Shown: piece after piece, positions 12,024 to 23,831 of the stretch
Layout: each line of letters begins with the position of its first letter
How positions within the stretch are numbered: the stretch's first letter is position 1
NCBI GenBank assembly: GCA_024180945.1
Contig: JAKSGN010000002.1
Coordinates: 1,612,001-1,676,000 of the forward strand
Origin: Macrophomina tecta
Taxonomy: Eukaryota; Ascomycota; Dothideomycetes; Botryosphaeriales; Botryosphaeriaceae
DNA: 64,000 bases
Direction: 5' to 3'
Made by a program: the position numbers and the translations under genes
The notes under the pieces: generated by a model
The model's database searches: none
What the model was told of the DNA's origin: nothing
Seen by the model: the letters and a program-made list of their open reading frames with translations, nothing else

Positions 12024-12906
12024 ATGCCCTGCGAGATTGAAGAGCACGCCGGCTACCACAACTGGCCCGAGCAGGGCGACCTGCGCATCTGGCCTTGTGA
12101 GCGTGCCTGCGACTACTGCACCTACCAGGCCCGCGACTCGTCTGCACTCCGTGCCCATGTCCGTGATGTACACCAGCCTGCCAACGCTGACTTCCCCATG
12201 ATTAACATCCTACCCGGCCTGAACCGTCCTCCCGTCTTGTAAGCTGCCATCCTCGCCCCTCACCTCGCCATCCACCAGCTGTTGAATCTTTTTTGCTGAC
12301 CGAGAGCTCAGCGACCCTATGCTTCATGGCACTCCGCCGCGCCCCTCGCGCGAGGCTCCCCACCCCTATCACCTCAGCCCGCAGGAGGTCGACGTCATGG
12401 TCGACCAAGTCGAGGACAGCTTCGAGCCCGAGCACTCAGACCAGCAGCAGCAACCCACCGATGGCGACCCCCAGGACGACGAGTATCACGACGGCCCGAG
12501 CAGCAGCGCAGCCCGCGGCCGCCGCATCCAGTTCACGCCCAAGGCCGCTGCCGCCGCCGAGGAGAACGCCCGTAAGCGTAAGCGTGGCGGCCAGCGCATT
12601 CCCGGCGAGATCTTCCCCGCCCGCATGCCCAAGCCCGCCAGCCGTTACTCCCACCCCTACGGCCCGTCCCGCAACGGCGGCGGCTATGGCGCCGGTAACA
12701 TGGCCGACATGGTCCGCGTCCGCGGCCCGCGGCCTCGCGACCCAAACCGCTCTGCCGAGGACGATGAGGACCTGGTGTCGTGGTTCAAAAGCAACATCAA
12801 CGGCATGTTCTACCTCGGCCACGCCGCTGGCCTCAGCCGCCGCGAAATTGTCCAGTCGTGCCAGGAGATCGTCAACACTTGGACCTTCATTGACGAGGAT
12901 GACTAG
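12024..12906 (+). CDS. Small protein with one C2H2-like zinc finger
   Basis: Two exons, 12024-12238 and 12312-12906, are joined by a 73-bp intron (GTAAGC to CAG) with matching phase and give 269 residues. The N-terminal exon has CDYCTYQARDSSALRAHVRDVH, a C-x2-C-x12-H-x4-H arrangement fitting a single C2H2 finger. The middle is acidic and Gln-rich, then basic (ENARKRKRGG), suggesting nuclear import. The last 45 residues (DLVSWFKSNINGMFYLGHAA and following) look folded and helical. The ATG at 12024 was chosen for its context (CAACATGCC); the frame stays open upstream to 11535. The exact family was not recognised, so a DNA-binding role is inference from the finger. Confidence 0.75.
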
Positions 12907-15085
12907 AAGCACCACACACCCTGACCTCCACCATCTCAGTTAAATTTCAACTGCTCGGCACGGACTGGACGTGCATCCTCGCCCGCACTTCCCTGACTGG
13001 GCACTGCCACATCGACACCCTCCGGGTATTGTTCAGTCCCTCCCCGAGCAAACCAACATTCGGACCTTCCTTTGCTGATTTTCTTATCATGATGCGCGAT
13101 TCCCCCAACAATGGTGTAGCATTTGCAGCGATTTGGCTTTTTTTTTTTCTCTTTTGATTTTGTCTTCTGTTTTCTTGTTTTTGCACGACAGCAGGTAAAA
13201 AAGTCCGTAGCGTTCGGCCGCACAGGACTCTCGCCATGGCGGAAAGCATGGCGGAAACATGGTCGTCGCCTTTTCTTTTCTTGCTTCTGCGACGGCGTAA
13301 CGGAGACGGATTGCGGGTACTTGGGAGTATTTAACGCTCCAGTTGACAATCTTGTTCGTCCACTAATTGGGCCCCACGATAAAGGAAGGGAAGCTGACAG
13401 CATATCATTCACACATGGTCAGGTGCTTTTTCGGGTACCATGGGCTTCGAGGGTCGGCATCACCGGGCTATAACGGGGCATTTGGCGGTGCCGGTTTAAG
13501 GATACTTAAGTGCAAAAGTTGATTTTCTGGCGCTATATTGCGCTTCCAACAGACTAAAATTGAACGCAAGTGCCTGATGACTCCCGCCGCTTGATTTGAT
13601 TCTACGTGCACTCTAAAATTGCCACGCCTGATCGTACCCTCCCATTTTCTATCGGCAATACGTCAGGGACACTGTAAGCCACCATAACCGCCCTTCTTAT
13701 CCGTGAATGTCCTGTACCCTCTCCGCAACAGTAACTGTCTACAACCACTCTCTCCTCTGCACGTATTCCACAAGCACCACAACTGCCGCAGCTACCAGAT
13801 GGCTCTCAACACATTGGAATAGGGCAGAAGCAACCTTTCCTTGCTGCTCCAGTCACCCCGGTATCGCCAAAGGTGTTATACGTGAGCTTTCCCAACGGTT
13901 ACAGCAGTGTACTGGTGGAGCTCTGCAGGCTGCCGACGTCGCGTCGTGCGGGAAGCCTGTTTACTAGCCTGTCTGTCTGCAACTTTGGCCGTCGATTTTT
14001 TGCTTCTTGCAGTTGGCTGTGTAGTCAATCCCGTGCTGGGCGTGGGGGGTTCATGACGGGCTTGGCGCGTAAGGTCCGCAGCACAAGGGATATGCGCGTC
14101 TCGTGTTCGACCACCGCGCCGTGGCATGGGGGATCCAAGGCATCTGGGAGTGACGTGCAGGTACCGGTTGTTTGGGCTGGCGGGGGGAAAAGGTATTTGG
14201 TTCGGATTTTCCCCGGGGGGTGGGGTGGTGTGGATGCCGCGGTGGTCGTGGAGGAAGAGCTTGCCGCTGTCTTGGCGTCTGCGGCAGCGCGTTGGGAGTT
14301 TAGATGTGGAAGCAAAGAAACGGCGCGGCGGTGGGGCTTGCTCGGCTTGTCGGTACTGAAATGCAGAAGGGGCGGCGGACTGCTGGCGAGGGGAGCTGGC
14401 GGCTTGTTCGGGTGACCGAGATGGTCTTCGGCTTGGACTTTCGGTGGATATAGGCGCTGCGATGGTCGCAGAAGATGGACGTGGAGCTATTTTCGAAACA
14501 GCTGCGTCTTGTGAGAGCACTAGAAGAAGGGAAGGCGTAGAGACGCTCCGGCGCTATCAAACTACTCGAAGGTGTTGTAGGAAGGATAGTGAGCTGCTAG
14601 CGAGGCCGCGACGAGTCTGCAGGCTTGAGGTAGTATGTAGATGGGGAAAGGAGGCTGAGTAGACGAACGCTGAGAGGGGAGGCAGAGGGAGTTTTGATAT
14701 CGAAGTCAGAGAAAGTTTGGCCTACTTCGGTTGTAGCCTGCCGCGTTGCGGGACGCCCGACGCATATTCCAGCTCCAGCAAGCTGCTTCGGTTGACGGCG
14801 TCACTTCATTATTCGACGAGCACTCCGAAATCGTTGCAAGTGGTTGTGGCCAGGCTCGGATATCCTTCGATGAGGGACTTCGGAGCCCAGAATCTTTACG
14901 GATCGCACGGAAAACACAGCGCATGCCTCGCTGCGCATGCAGAGGTCACAGGCGGCATTGATAGCACAGCAGCTGGCCCTTGGGTATCCTCTTGGCTCAG
15001 AGATTAGTTCATTGAGATTCCATTACAACTATAAGTTCCCGTGTAGTGCCAGCCTGTAACTTAGCCCCATCCTCCGAGCGCTCCA
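12907..15085. other. Intergenic region
   Basis: About 2.2 kb between convergent genes. It contains a T-rich run near 13140. A coding-like minus-strand block at 13876-14560 is listed separately. Nothing else is recognisable. Confidence 0.5.
13876..14560 (-). CDS. Weak candidate: basic, Pro/Ser-rich protein in competing frames
   Basis: Several minus-strand frames are open here at once. The longest (14520-13876) codes for 214 residues rich in Pro, Arg and Ser, including a patch AEQAPPPRRFFASTSKLPTR that could suit a mitochondrial presequence. A second frame (14315-14025) has a more ordinary composition, ending in HETRISLVLRTLRAKPV and a short tail. A spliced gene using parts of both is possible, but no junctions were established and no family is recognised. 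Confidence 0.22.
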
Positions 15086-16449
15086 TCATGTCGCCTCCGG
15101 CTGCTTCACCACGAGCCAGCGGACACAGTCAAAGATTGCCCTGAGGATATCCGAGATGTTCATGGCATCCAAGAAGGCTGGGATGGGATTGTGAGACGGC
15201 GCGATCATCAAGCTGGGGTCCTCGAGGCCCTCCTTCTCTCCGTTCTCCAGCTGCCGCGCTCGGATGTTCTCGACGGTGTAAGGCCTCCACGGATATGCCC
15301 ACAGATGGAGAACGGCAAATACCATGGTCTCAAAACAGAGAATGAGGTTGGGCAGACCGACTTGGAGCGTCTGGATGGAGATGGTGGCCGTGGGCTGGAT
15401 TGGGGATTTCTCGCTGCCGGCCAATATATTGAAGAGCGCCTGAAGAGGTCAGTTGCGCTCTGTGGAGGGGACGGAAGGATCGGCTAACCTCTTGCATGTA
15501 GGACAGGCCGATAACAGTCTTGATGGCGAGGAACTTGAGAAATGGACTGTAGGGTCCGAGCGACTGTCTGAATTGCGTGTAGAAGTGGAAGAGAATGGAC
15601 ATTGCCACCGTCAAAGAGATGGTTTGCGTCACATTGAGCTTTCGTTGTTTAGCTTTAACGCCATGTGTCAGCGCCAGTTGACTTACGTAGATGTGCGCGT
15701 AGCTCAAGCTGTTAGACTCAGCACAGAAAACTCCTGCAGCTTCGGTGCCCAGCGTGATGATGGATACAATCAGTTTCACAAATGTGTACTGGAAGATGGA
15801 TAGGCACACAACCTGCTGATTTAAGCCGGAGCAAGGCAGAAGATGGGAGGTGGAGTCTTACATTGATGTACTTGGACCAGCTCGTTGCGGGTTTCGGCGG
15901 GCCGTTCCACTCGATTGCAGCACGGCGCTTTTTCAGGCACTTGGGGCGAGGGATCCATGGTTTTGGCTTTACATGGGTGAAAGTGTCTTTGAAAGTGTTC
16001 AAGTCGGGGGCCAGGAAGTGGCACAGCAGCAAGAAGAATGCAGCAAGCACGATTGCCTCATAGAACTGATGCGCAGTCTCCAGATAGACATGGAGTTCGT
16101 AGAATTTTATGGACAAGAAGGCCGTAACGGAAAACACCGGGACCATGAACAAGATGCGGAGGATGCTGCATGGACAATCAACGTGTGCTGCGCTTGGGGA
16201 CGGAACGAAGACTAACTGTTTCTGTTCATTCGGCCTAGTGTAGTTGGTCGCATGACGAAGACTGAGATAAAAGGAAACGAGGCATGCGAGCCAAGTGAAG
16301 AGAAAAGCAAGATGGATGCTGATGTCGTGGAGGCGGAGGCCGTGGAGAAGATCTGCTTCTTGGACTAGAGAGGAATCAGCCTTAGCCGTCGGATCCACGC
16401 GGAGCTGCAGCTTACTTGGCTGGTTAAGCCTTGCATCGCAACTGACCAT
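15086..16449 (-). CDS. TMEM184 / DUF300 (organic solute transporter alpha-like) membrane protein
   Basis: Six exons were read: 16449-16416, 16364-16217, 16165-15862, 15812-15687, 15638-15489 and 15439-15086. They sum to 1116 bases and 371 residues, and every junction is in phase. Introns are tiny (48-51 bp). The family signatures are RPNEQKHILRILFMVPVFS across junction 2/3, then FYELHVYLETAHQFYEAIVLAAF and CHFLAPDL. Later come FQYTFVKLIVSIITLG and YTQFRQSLGPYSPFLKFLAIK. About seven membrane segments are evident. The acceptor of exon 4 could also be 3 bases earlier. The 51-bp first intron keeps frame if retained, so it might be unspliced. It shares a 547-bp promoter region with the Zn2Cys6 gene. 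Substrate is unknown. Confidence 0.92.
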
Positions 16450-16996
16450 CGTTCAGAGCGGCAGATGTTCGATTGTGACCGGGTAGTCTCTTTCTTCCTT
16501 TCTTTTCGTCCAGCTGCCCTCTCAGAACAGCAGCGGGATGTCTGTAGTGTAGCCTGAGGTCGTCTACGCGTCAAGTGGAATTGGCGGCCAGCACAACGAG
16601 TGAAGCGCCAAGGGGAGGGGGTCCATTTTAAAGTAGGCAGGGCCATCGAACTGCCTGAGACGCGGAAGCGTTGCAAGGCTTGTAGCTGCGATTAGCACTG
16701 TCTCAGTCTTGGCTCGTCGTCGAACACGAGCAATACACTGCTTCAGCCTCAGTGCGCAGCTGGCCGGACAGGACATCTGCAACCTGGGCGCCGGCTTAGC
16801 TTGGGGCTGTGTGAGGCACCCGCATTCGCCCAGCCCGCTCGCATTCTCAACGGCGCACGTATAATTGGCCGGCACGCCGCGGCCTGCAACATCGACACCA
16901 CCCCTTCCGCCCTCCAAATCCACCCCGGCTTCGGCCCCCGCAGCGCGCAGAACCGCCGGCGGACATATCAGACTTCTCCCGGCGACACAGGAAGCT
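16450..16996. promoter_or_regulatory. Divergent promoter region between TMEM184 and Zn2Cys6 genes
   Basis: 547 bp between two start codons pointing away from each other. Short open frames cross it in several phases but none carries a domain. No TATA box or obvious repeated operator was recognised. Confidence 0.5.
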
Positions 16997-18644
16997 ATGC
17001 CGCCCACCCGGATCGGCCACAAGAAATCCCGGTTCGGCTGCACGCGCTGCAAGCAACGGCACGTCAAGGTCCGTCAGATCACGTTGCACCTGCCGCGCGC
17101 CTAACACACGGTAATCTCGATTAAGGAAGCAGTGCGATGAGCAGCGTCCGTGCGGAAACTGTGTGAGACACCAAGCAGAATGCAGTCTTGTCCTCGCTAC
17201 TCTGTCTCCTCCGACAACCGCCGGCCCCGGGCCATCTCCTCAGTCTTGCCGGCGCGGTTTCAAGCGAGTAACACCGCTTCCGGTATGCTTTTCAGCCGAG
17301 CACGGTCGCATCATTTCAGAGATTTTGGCGTTGAAGCGCTGAACTACGTCAAGGCCGCTGATGCCGGAGTTTAGAAGCGACCCGCTCATCCTGCTCCCCG
17401 CTGCCTGCTCCACCACCCAGCACAACCTCGCAACAATCGGCCGCTGTTTCATCCCCTCACGAACCTTATTCCATCAAGGCCAAAGTCCTGTCTATTCGGG
17501 AAGCTCTTGTTGAGCTGACCGCGGACGTGGAGGCCTTTGAACGACACAATCGAACCCCCAGCAGCGATCGCCAAGACGTGGCCGCGAACAGCCGTAGGCC
17601 ACCTGATGGTTTGATAACAACCCCAGAATGGCTGGGCGATATGCGCCTTCTCCGCCACTATATCTCCACAGACGGCCTCTTTCTATCACGCGAGCCCCGC
17701 CAGCAAGAGCTGTGGCGCACAGTCGTGCTCGACCTCGCCTTTACTCACGTGAGCTTGCTCGAATCTTCGACCCACGAACGGTGCATCTAACACAGCACAA
17801 TCAGGACTCCTTGATGCACGGGCTGCTTGCACTGTCCGCCCTCCATATGGCCCATATCCACCCGGAAAGCAAACGCCAATACACCTCCCAATCCGCGCGG
17901 CACCAGGACATAGCCCTCTCGCGCCTGCGCAACGGTCTCTTCGACATTTCCGAGCACAACATCCACGAGCGCTTCCTCCTCGCCTACCTCGTCATGATTT
18001 TCACCTACTACTCCATCGGAAACCCGCTCGAAGCTGACCACCGCCTGACAACCCAGGAGCTCGGCCAGTCACTCTTCCTGGGCCAGGGCATCATGAGCAT
18101 GATCTCCGTGCCCAACAACTGGAACTGGATGAAGTCCGGCCCCCTCGGCATTGTCCTCAACAACGCTCCCCGCATCACCGGCGTCTCCCCGATTGGGAAG
18201 TTTGCCGACCGAATCGATCAGATAGTTTCGCAGCTGATCATGCCCCTGGCTGGCTCGCCTGAGATGTCGCACGCCCGCGCCTCATGCATGGTCGGCGCCG
18301 ATGCACTCAAGCGCGCCTACAACTCGCTCTTAAAGTGCGGGCGCGAGGACTCGGCGGCTATTTGGGCGTGGCCGGCGACCCTGCCCTCGGATTTTAGGGA
18401 CTACGTCTGCTCGAACCATCCAGTGGCACTGATCATTGTGGGGCATTACGCGGCTTTGGTACAGTGCATGGATGATCGCTGGCATTTGTCCGGCTGGAGT
18501 CAGAGGACCTTCTTGGCGTTGGAGGAGGCGCTGGATGAGGATCGGAGGGGTTGGCTGGAGTTTGCCAGGGCGTTCAAGGCGGAGGATTTGGACGCAGCAG
18601 TTAAGGAATATGAAGAGAGGGAGTCGAAGGCGAGCTCTAGCTAG
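16997..18644 (+). CDS. Zn2Cys6 fungal-specific transcription factor (UPC2-like)
   Basis: A nuclear DNA-binding regulator. Exon 1 is 16997-17068 and exon 2 starts at 17133. Their junction completes the binuclear zinc cluster CTRCKQRHVK-CDEQRPCGNC and a sixth Cys at RHQAEC. A clear later intron 17749-17804 (GTGAGC to CAG) joins the block ending LAFTH to DSLMHGLLALSALHMAHIHP. This is the start of the fungal transcription factor domain seen in UPC2-type regulators, and the last exon (17805-18644) codes for 279 residues. The junction between exon 2 and the exon that is open from about 17375 is unresolved. Canonical donors at 17268 and 17283 do not match the phase of the acceptors at 17374 or 17420. 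Either a weak donor is used or there is a frameshift. Targets are unknown. Confidence 0.82.
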
Positions 18645-19591
18645 CGCTCGCTACGAATAGAGGCGCGAGGATTGGTAGACATAATGGAAGATGAGGCAGT
18701 GAAGGAGGGGTGCGCATAGTGAGAGATTGAGGCAGAATGCGGTATGCCTCTTGCCGCGTATGTGAGTATTATTTTGCTCTTGCTCTGCCCAGGCAGGTCG
18801 ACTCTATTTACCCTTGGAACCAATGTAGTCTGCTCCAGTATTGGTTGATTCCCAGCCATCCGACCTTCAAGCATCGGATTTTTTGTCCTGTTTACCGCAA
18901 ACCGCGCGACTTCACATCGATGTATACACTTAAACCATCTTCTATTGGACGCCTCGACCAATGTCTCAGCGGTAGCCAGGGGCTTGCTTCGTTTCATGGA
19001 TGTCCGAATGTCGCAATCTGTCGATCAACAGCTTCTCGGGGACACCTCCGGAGTATCACAATGCTGATTGGTCGAGACTCGGGCGCATCGAGATCACTAC
19101 AAGAACTTCGTCAGATGTAAAACCTGCCTGCAAGAAGAGAGCACGAAGTACGAACGGCTTGCTCATCGATGAAGTGGCCCACATTACAGTGCTCAGTCCC
19201 TCGAACCGCAGCGTCAAACTTTACCACAGCATTACGCTTCTTAAGGCATGGTGAACAAAAGAAATTAGATTGTGATAACACTATGTCTATATACGTTATC
19301 GTGTCAGGGGACCATCATCCTCCAGATGTCCTTTGCCGGCAGTAAAAAGAAGAAAAAGGAGAAGAAGAAGAAGAAGAAGAAGAAGAAGAAAAAGAAGAAA
19401 AAAAGAACCCCTCCCCCCCTCCTTTTTTTTCGCCAATTAGCTTGCCCGTTGTTAATCTGTAGTGTCCCTCGTCCGCGCCACCTGCCATTACTACCGCCGC
19501 CACGAGGATAGCATCTGCTCTTCCTCCTCGCCACTCCACAATCCGGCACCTATTTTCCTTCCCCCCGACCATCGTCCCCAGCACTGTCTCC
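18645..19591. other. Intergenic region between convergent genes
   Basis: Roughly 950 bp holding the 3' ends of two convergent genes. Apart from the purine-rich microsatellite listed separately nothing is recognised. Confidence 0.5.
19342..19407 (+). repeat. GAA/AAG purine-rich microsatellite
   Basis: An uninterrupted purine tract made mainly of AAG units, followed after 19407 by a C-rich and then a T-rich run. It lies in the 3' flank of a minus-strand gene. Confidence 0.95.
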
Positions 19592-20626
19592 CTACCGCTT
19601 GTCCCAATCTTGCATGCGCAGCTCGAACAGCATGGCGGCGAACTTGGACACCGAGTTCTCCGTGTCCCACAGCTGCTGCAGCAGGTCCGGCCGCTGGCTC
19701 TGCATCACGATGGGGTGCCACTGCTGCAGGATCTTGAGCGACAGCTCCAACGCCTCGTGCTCGATGCCGATGGCGCACGCCGGGAAGCAGCAGGGCTCCG
19801 TCTCCCACGGCGCGGGCTTGTGCGGCTGCTGCTGGTCGGAGAAAGACGAGGGCAGCAGCGCCGGGAAGGTCGGCGTGACGGGCGTGGGCAGGCCAGCGAA
19901 CGAAGCCACCGCCGCCCCCGCCGTCGTCGTCGTTGTCGCGCTACTCGTCGTTTGCCGACCTGCTCCATTGCCTCCAAGCGGCAACCCCCCGCGCCGGAGC
20001 GCGGCCTGCTCGTCATACGATTGCTGGTGCTGCTGGGGCGTGGACTGCAGCGGAAATGGCCGGCTGTCGGCTAAGGTGCTTATCGATTGTGACGCGGGCG
20101 TGAGTGACGGCGGGCTGCAGCTGACGATGGTGTTGTAGTTGGGCGGCGCGCAGGCGAGTCCCGGGGCTTGGCAGAAGAATTGGCTTTCGTGTGATGGTGC
20201 CACGGCCGCCGCTGCTGACCGATTGGCGGGCGCCTGAGAGGTAGAGGAAGGGTATGTCGTCATGATAGTGCCCATCTCGGCGCTTCCACAGGCGTCGGCG
20301 CATTCGATTGGGAGGCCCTCCAGCCACGCGGAGAGGTCGAGGGGCGTGGTGGTGGTGGTGGTGGTGGTGGTGCAGCAGGGGCCGTCGCACGCGATGGTTT
20401 CGATGTCGAAACCGAAGCTCTGATTCGTAAAGGTCGTGATTTGTGGTGTGAGAGTGATGTTGCCGTAATTGATGGCTGGGAGCTGCTTTTCCAGTGATAA
20501 TCTGGCGGGCGGCGGCGCGCGCTTGAGGCTCCGGTATCCGCTCTTTCGACTTCCATATGATTCTGAGCGGTCGTTGGCGGCCGTTAGGCGGCGCTTTCGG
20601 CTGGAGGCGTTTTTAGGAGGTGTCAT
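19592..20626 (-). CDS. Uncharacterised protein with basic N-terminus and low-complexity middle
   Basis: A single 344-codon frame. The first 45 residues are strongly basic (SSRKRRLTAAND, GSRKSGYRSLKRAP), which suggests nuclear location. A run of nine threonines follows a CDGPCC stretch. The middle is Ser/Thr/Gln/Pro-rich, and the last 70 residues look helical, with IGIEHEALELSLKILQQWHP and LFELRMQDWDKR at the very end. That layout (basic start, disordered middle, helical end) resembles the regulatory halves of some fungal transcription factors that have a zinc cluster, but no zinc cluster is visible here. No function is assigned. Confidence 0.62.
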   Translation of the reverse strand: MTPPKNASSRKRRLTAANDRSESYGSRKSGYRSLKRAPPPARLSLEKQLPAINYGNITLTPQITTFTNQSFGFDIETIACDGPCCTTTTTTTTTPLDLSAWLEGLPIECADACGSAEMGTIMTTYPSSTSQAPANRSAAAAVAPSHESQFFCQAPGLACAPPNYNTIVSCSPPSLTPASQSISTLADSRPFPLQSTPQQHQQSYDEQAALRRGGLPLGGNGAGRQTTSSATTTTTAGAAVASFAGLPTPVTPTFPALLPSSFSDQQQPHKPAPWETEPCCFPACAIGIEHEALELSLKILQQWHPIVMQSQRPDLLQQLWDTENSVSKFAAMLFELRMQDWDKR

Positions 20627-21563
20627 CGTTGATTGTTGGCGTCGATGGTGACGGACTAAAGTGGCAAAGGGCGCTGCGAATGATCTAAGGATCGTGCCGG
20701 GACGAGTGAAGAAAAACGAAACAAAGAACTGTGAAGAATATCACCAACTGATGAGCATGTCACACGCTAGCGGTCCTCATGCCAATGCTACGCAGCTGAA
20801 AGAGAAGGACTGTTGGAGAGAAATTAATATATAGCAGCGTGCTTGTTGCAAAACAGCACGCACGGAATAAACAAAAGGGTATCGTGAGAGCGCTCGCTAA
20901 GGCCGATCAAACAGCACCATTAAAGACAGTGCTAATCCGGATGTTAATCAGAAATCAATACTCAGCCCCCCGGAGCTATCCTTATTCAAGGTGTCTGTTA
21001 TATTGGTGTGCGTATCTTCCTATATCTGTGCCTCCCGTATGATCTGCGATCTTCCAATTACCGTGGTTACCAGCGTTCTACAGTGGGGTTTGGTTAGAGG
21101 CCCGGCCAATACCAGCAGCCGAATGCGTTGCAATTCCTCACTCTAACTAACTAATCGGATGATGGTCGTAAGGAAGCTTGAATCCCCCACAACGTACCGG
21201 GCGCCTGGTCAACTGGTGGCTCCTCCTGCGGAATTCGTAGCAAGGGGGGCTGACTTTGAGCTGACTTGCTTGCACCGGCAAATCCCAAAGGACCCCGGCG
21301 CGCCGTCAAGCAAGAGATCATCGATCCGCAGGCCAGTTTTCGGACTTGACAAACTGCTCAGTGCTGGCCGTGTGTAAGCGAAGAAGCCATGGCTGATGGC
21401 GAGGGACAAGCGATGATCCACGCACCGCCGCGTGTTCTCCCGCCACGCTTTTTGCCGTTGCGCAACAAACCCTAATTGGACACGCAGAACCCCGATCTCG
21501 CGAAAGGCCATCATACAGTCTTTGAGCTGGTGGCTGAAACTAAACGCTTTTCTGTTATGCAGC
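20627..21563. other. Intergenic region
   Basis: About 940 bp upstream of one minus-strand gene and downstream of the next. The part at 20700-21060 is AT-richer than its surroundings. No gene, repeat or structural RNA was recognised. Confidence 0.5.
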
Positions 21564-22573
21564 TTACAAACAATTGAACTGGCGGCCGGCCGGCAACACC
21601 CGCCGCAAAATTTGCCTTTGAGCCCGCTGCTCTTCCACCATCATCCTGACCGTGCTCTCGAGCTGACGCTGATGCTTTGCGATTTGATCGACGTCAGCGA
21701 CAAGCCTCTCGTTTTTGTCCACCGTGTCCTCGATTGCGCGCTTCACGTTGGTCTGTGCTGCCACGAGGGCCTGAAACAAAAGCCGATGGTCTTCGCGATC
21801 CTCGGCATTCCTCGCCAGTGTCGAGACGACAATGGTGATTCCGTTGATCAGTGTTTGTATACTGGCCGACATGTCTGCGATTGCCTCTTGCGTGCTTTGT
21901 ACGTGCTGGGACAAATGATCAAATGCTCCAGAGGAGGAAGTCTTCGGCGTTCGAGCCCCCCGCTGCTGAGTCGAATTGTCGGACACGGTGCGCATTTCCG
22001 GATGTCCGGGTTTTATGTCAGTGCCACGCTCGTGGCTCTTCTATATCCGAGAGTTAGCGTCAGGCAACCTTCCGAAAGCTCAAGAATCAGTTGAATTACA
22101 ACGGAGCACTGAAGCTCAAGCGCAGCATCCTCGTAAATAGTTTCCAGACCCAACACTGCTCGCCTGCGTTTCTGTCTGCGGGAGGTGCCATCTTTCGCAG
22201 GCCTCGCCTGATTCCACTTCCGGCTGTCTCGCTCGCGCGAGTGTGTGGATCCGAGGTGGCTCACCGCGTGTATCTTTGTAACCCGTCCACTCGTCTCGCG
22301 ATCTCGCTGCGTCGTTACGACCTCTGCTCTGCCGTCTCGAATCTTCAACTCAATTTGGCTTTTCGCCATTCCGTATTTCCCTGGTGGCGCTGCCGTATGA
22401 CTAGTAACTTTCAGATCATCAGCCTGTGTGTGTGTGTGTGTGTGTGTAAGCCTCAGGAACTCGTCAATACCTTGGCGTGATACGGCTCGGTTCTCGCATA
22501 CCCCAGCTTGTGGATGCAAGACCTGTTGCTCTGCACCACGTGCCTCTTTTGGGTACTTCGGCTGCGGGGACAC
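21564..22573 (-). CDS. Uncharacterised coiled-coil protein
   Basis: Exon 22573-22100 and exon 22040-21564 are joined by a 59-bp intron (GTAATT, branch GCTAAC, ATATAG) in phase. An additional in-frame 78-bp intron at 22501-22424 is likely: it starts GTATGC and ends in the CA repeat as CACACAG, and removing it keeps the frame. With it removed the protein has about 290 residues. The N-terminal half is basic and Gln/Arg-rich. The C-terminal 120 residues form a predicted coiled coil, for example EDREDHRLLFQALVAAQTNV and ENERLVADVDQ-like heptads (DKNERLVADVDQIAKHQRQL). No family was recognised. Confidence 0.6.
22425..22447 (+). repeat. TG/CA dinucleotide microsatellite
   Basis: Uninterrupted TG repeat on the plus strand. 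On the minus strand it reads CA and runs directly into CAG, so it may form the 3' end of an intron of the coiled-coil gene. Confidence 0.95.
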
Positions 22574-23831
22574 CGATGGCGGTAGGGTAATGGGAGGTGG
22601 ATTGCAGTAGCTGGGAGCCTGTTTGATGTATCTTCAATTTCCGCTTTTTGGCGGGGTTGCGGCCATCAAACTCACTGCCATGCGGTGGACCTGCACTCCT
22701 CGATACTTTCTCAGCCTGCAGGATGACTCCTCAGGGCTTGCATTAGCCAGCTTCCTGCTCTGTGTAGGTCGCGAAGGATCCAAAGTGGCGCGGTTGCTGC
22801 TCTTGTAGATCATCGGAGGTTTGTCCGGAATCAGGGCGCACAACGATGGCCACTAAACTCTGAGGCAAACTCGATAATAGAAAATCCAGAGATTCCGGAT
22901 ACCGTTCTAATGTAAATATGTGTAGCCTGAACCTGGATGATAGTGCCAGTTCTATCTACTGCAGGTTGAACTGTACGGACATTGCCCTTCTCCGTAGTAA
23001 TTCCTGCCTTTTTTTTTTTTTTTCCTTTTTACGAAGGACGAAGGGCGTAGGTTTCTTTATCGAAGGGAGCTATGGGAGCATATAGCTTAGAGTCCTGTTC
23101 CTGCCACGGCTGTATCCTCTACCTCCGATTATTGGATGTGGAATACTACTGCCAATTGTTGATGGAGCGCTTCAATACACACGATTTTGGTGGTGACCCG
23201 GAAAGTCGTGCTCCACTCTCGCCACACAGAGCTGTTTCCAGCCGCTTCACGCCGGCCACTCACAACACTAAGGCGTCATCAAAAATCCTTTATGCGCCCT
23301 GAGATCCCAAGGAAATATTTCCCGCGAGTCGAAGGGGCAACTTCCAAGTGAAACTCTCTCGGAACCTTACCGATCACTGCTATTGGCTATTCTCGGATTT
23401 AGGCCTGTAGAGACACGGACACAGTCCAGCGAATAACGTCCCACCGACACTTCCCGCGTCTGTGCCACTATAATATTTCTATAGTCGGCGTAAAACTCGC
23501 CCTTTCATTGGTGCGCATTCAGCGGACATTACCAACAAGCTACTCGTCACTCCACATGAGTGGAGGGATACACGGAAAAGACAGTTTTGTGGAGAAAAAT
23601 AACAAAAAAAAAAAAAAAAAGGTGTGAAGAAGGCGCCGCCACGCAACCAATGATTGGTCCTCGCCCCGCGCGCAGTGCGCCGCCGCATGCCGGCGGACAG
23701 ACCGCCATCAAACGACCTCTGCTTCCCTTTTCTTCCACGGGGTTGACTCGCTAAACGAACTGGTCCGCACTTTGCCGCCGCCATGTTTCCCCAAATCCCC
23801 TTTCCCCTCCACCCCTCGCTCCACGCACTGC
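22574..23831. other. Intergenic region with homopolymer runs
   Basis: About 1.25 kb. A T run lies at 23011-23026 and an A run at 23605-23621. Minus-strand frames at 23479-24126 overlap the next gene in another phase and are treated as shadows. Confidence 0.5.
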
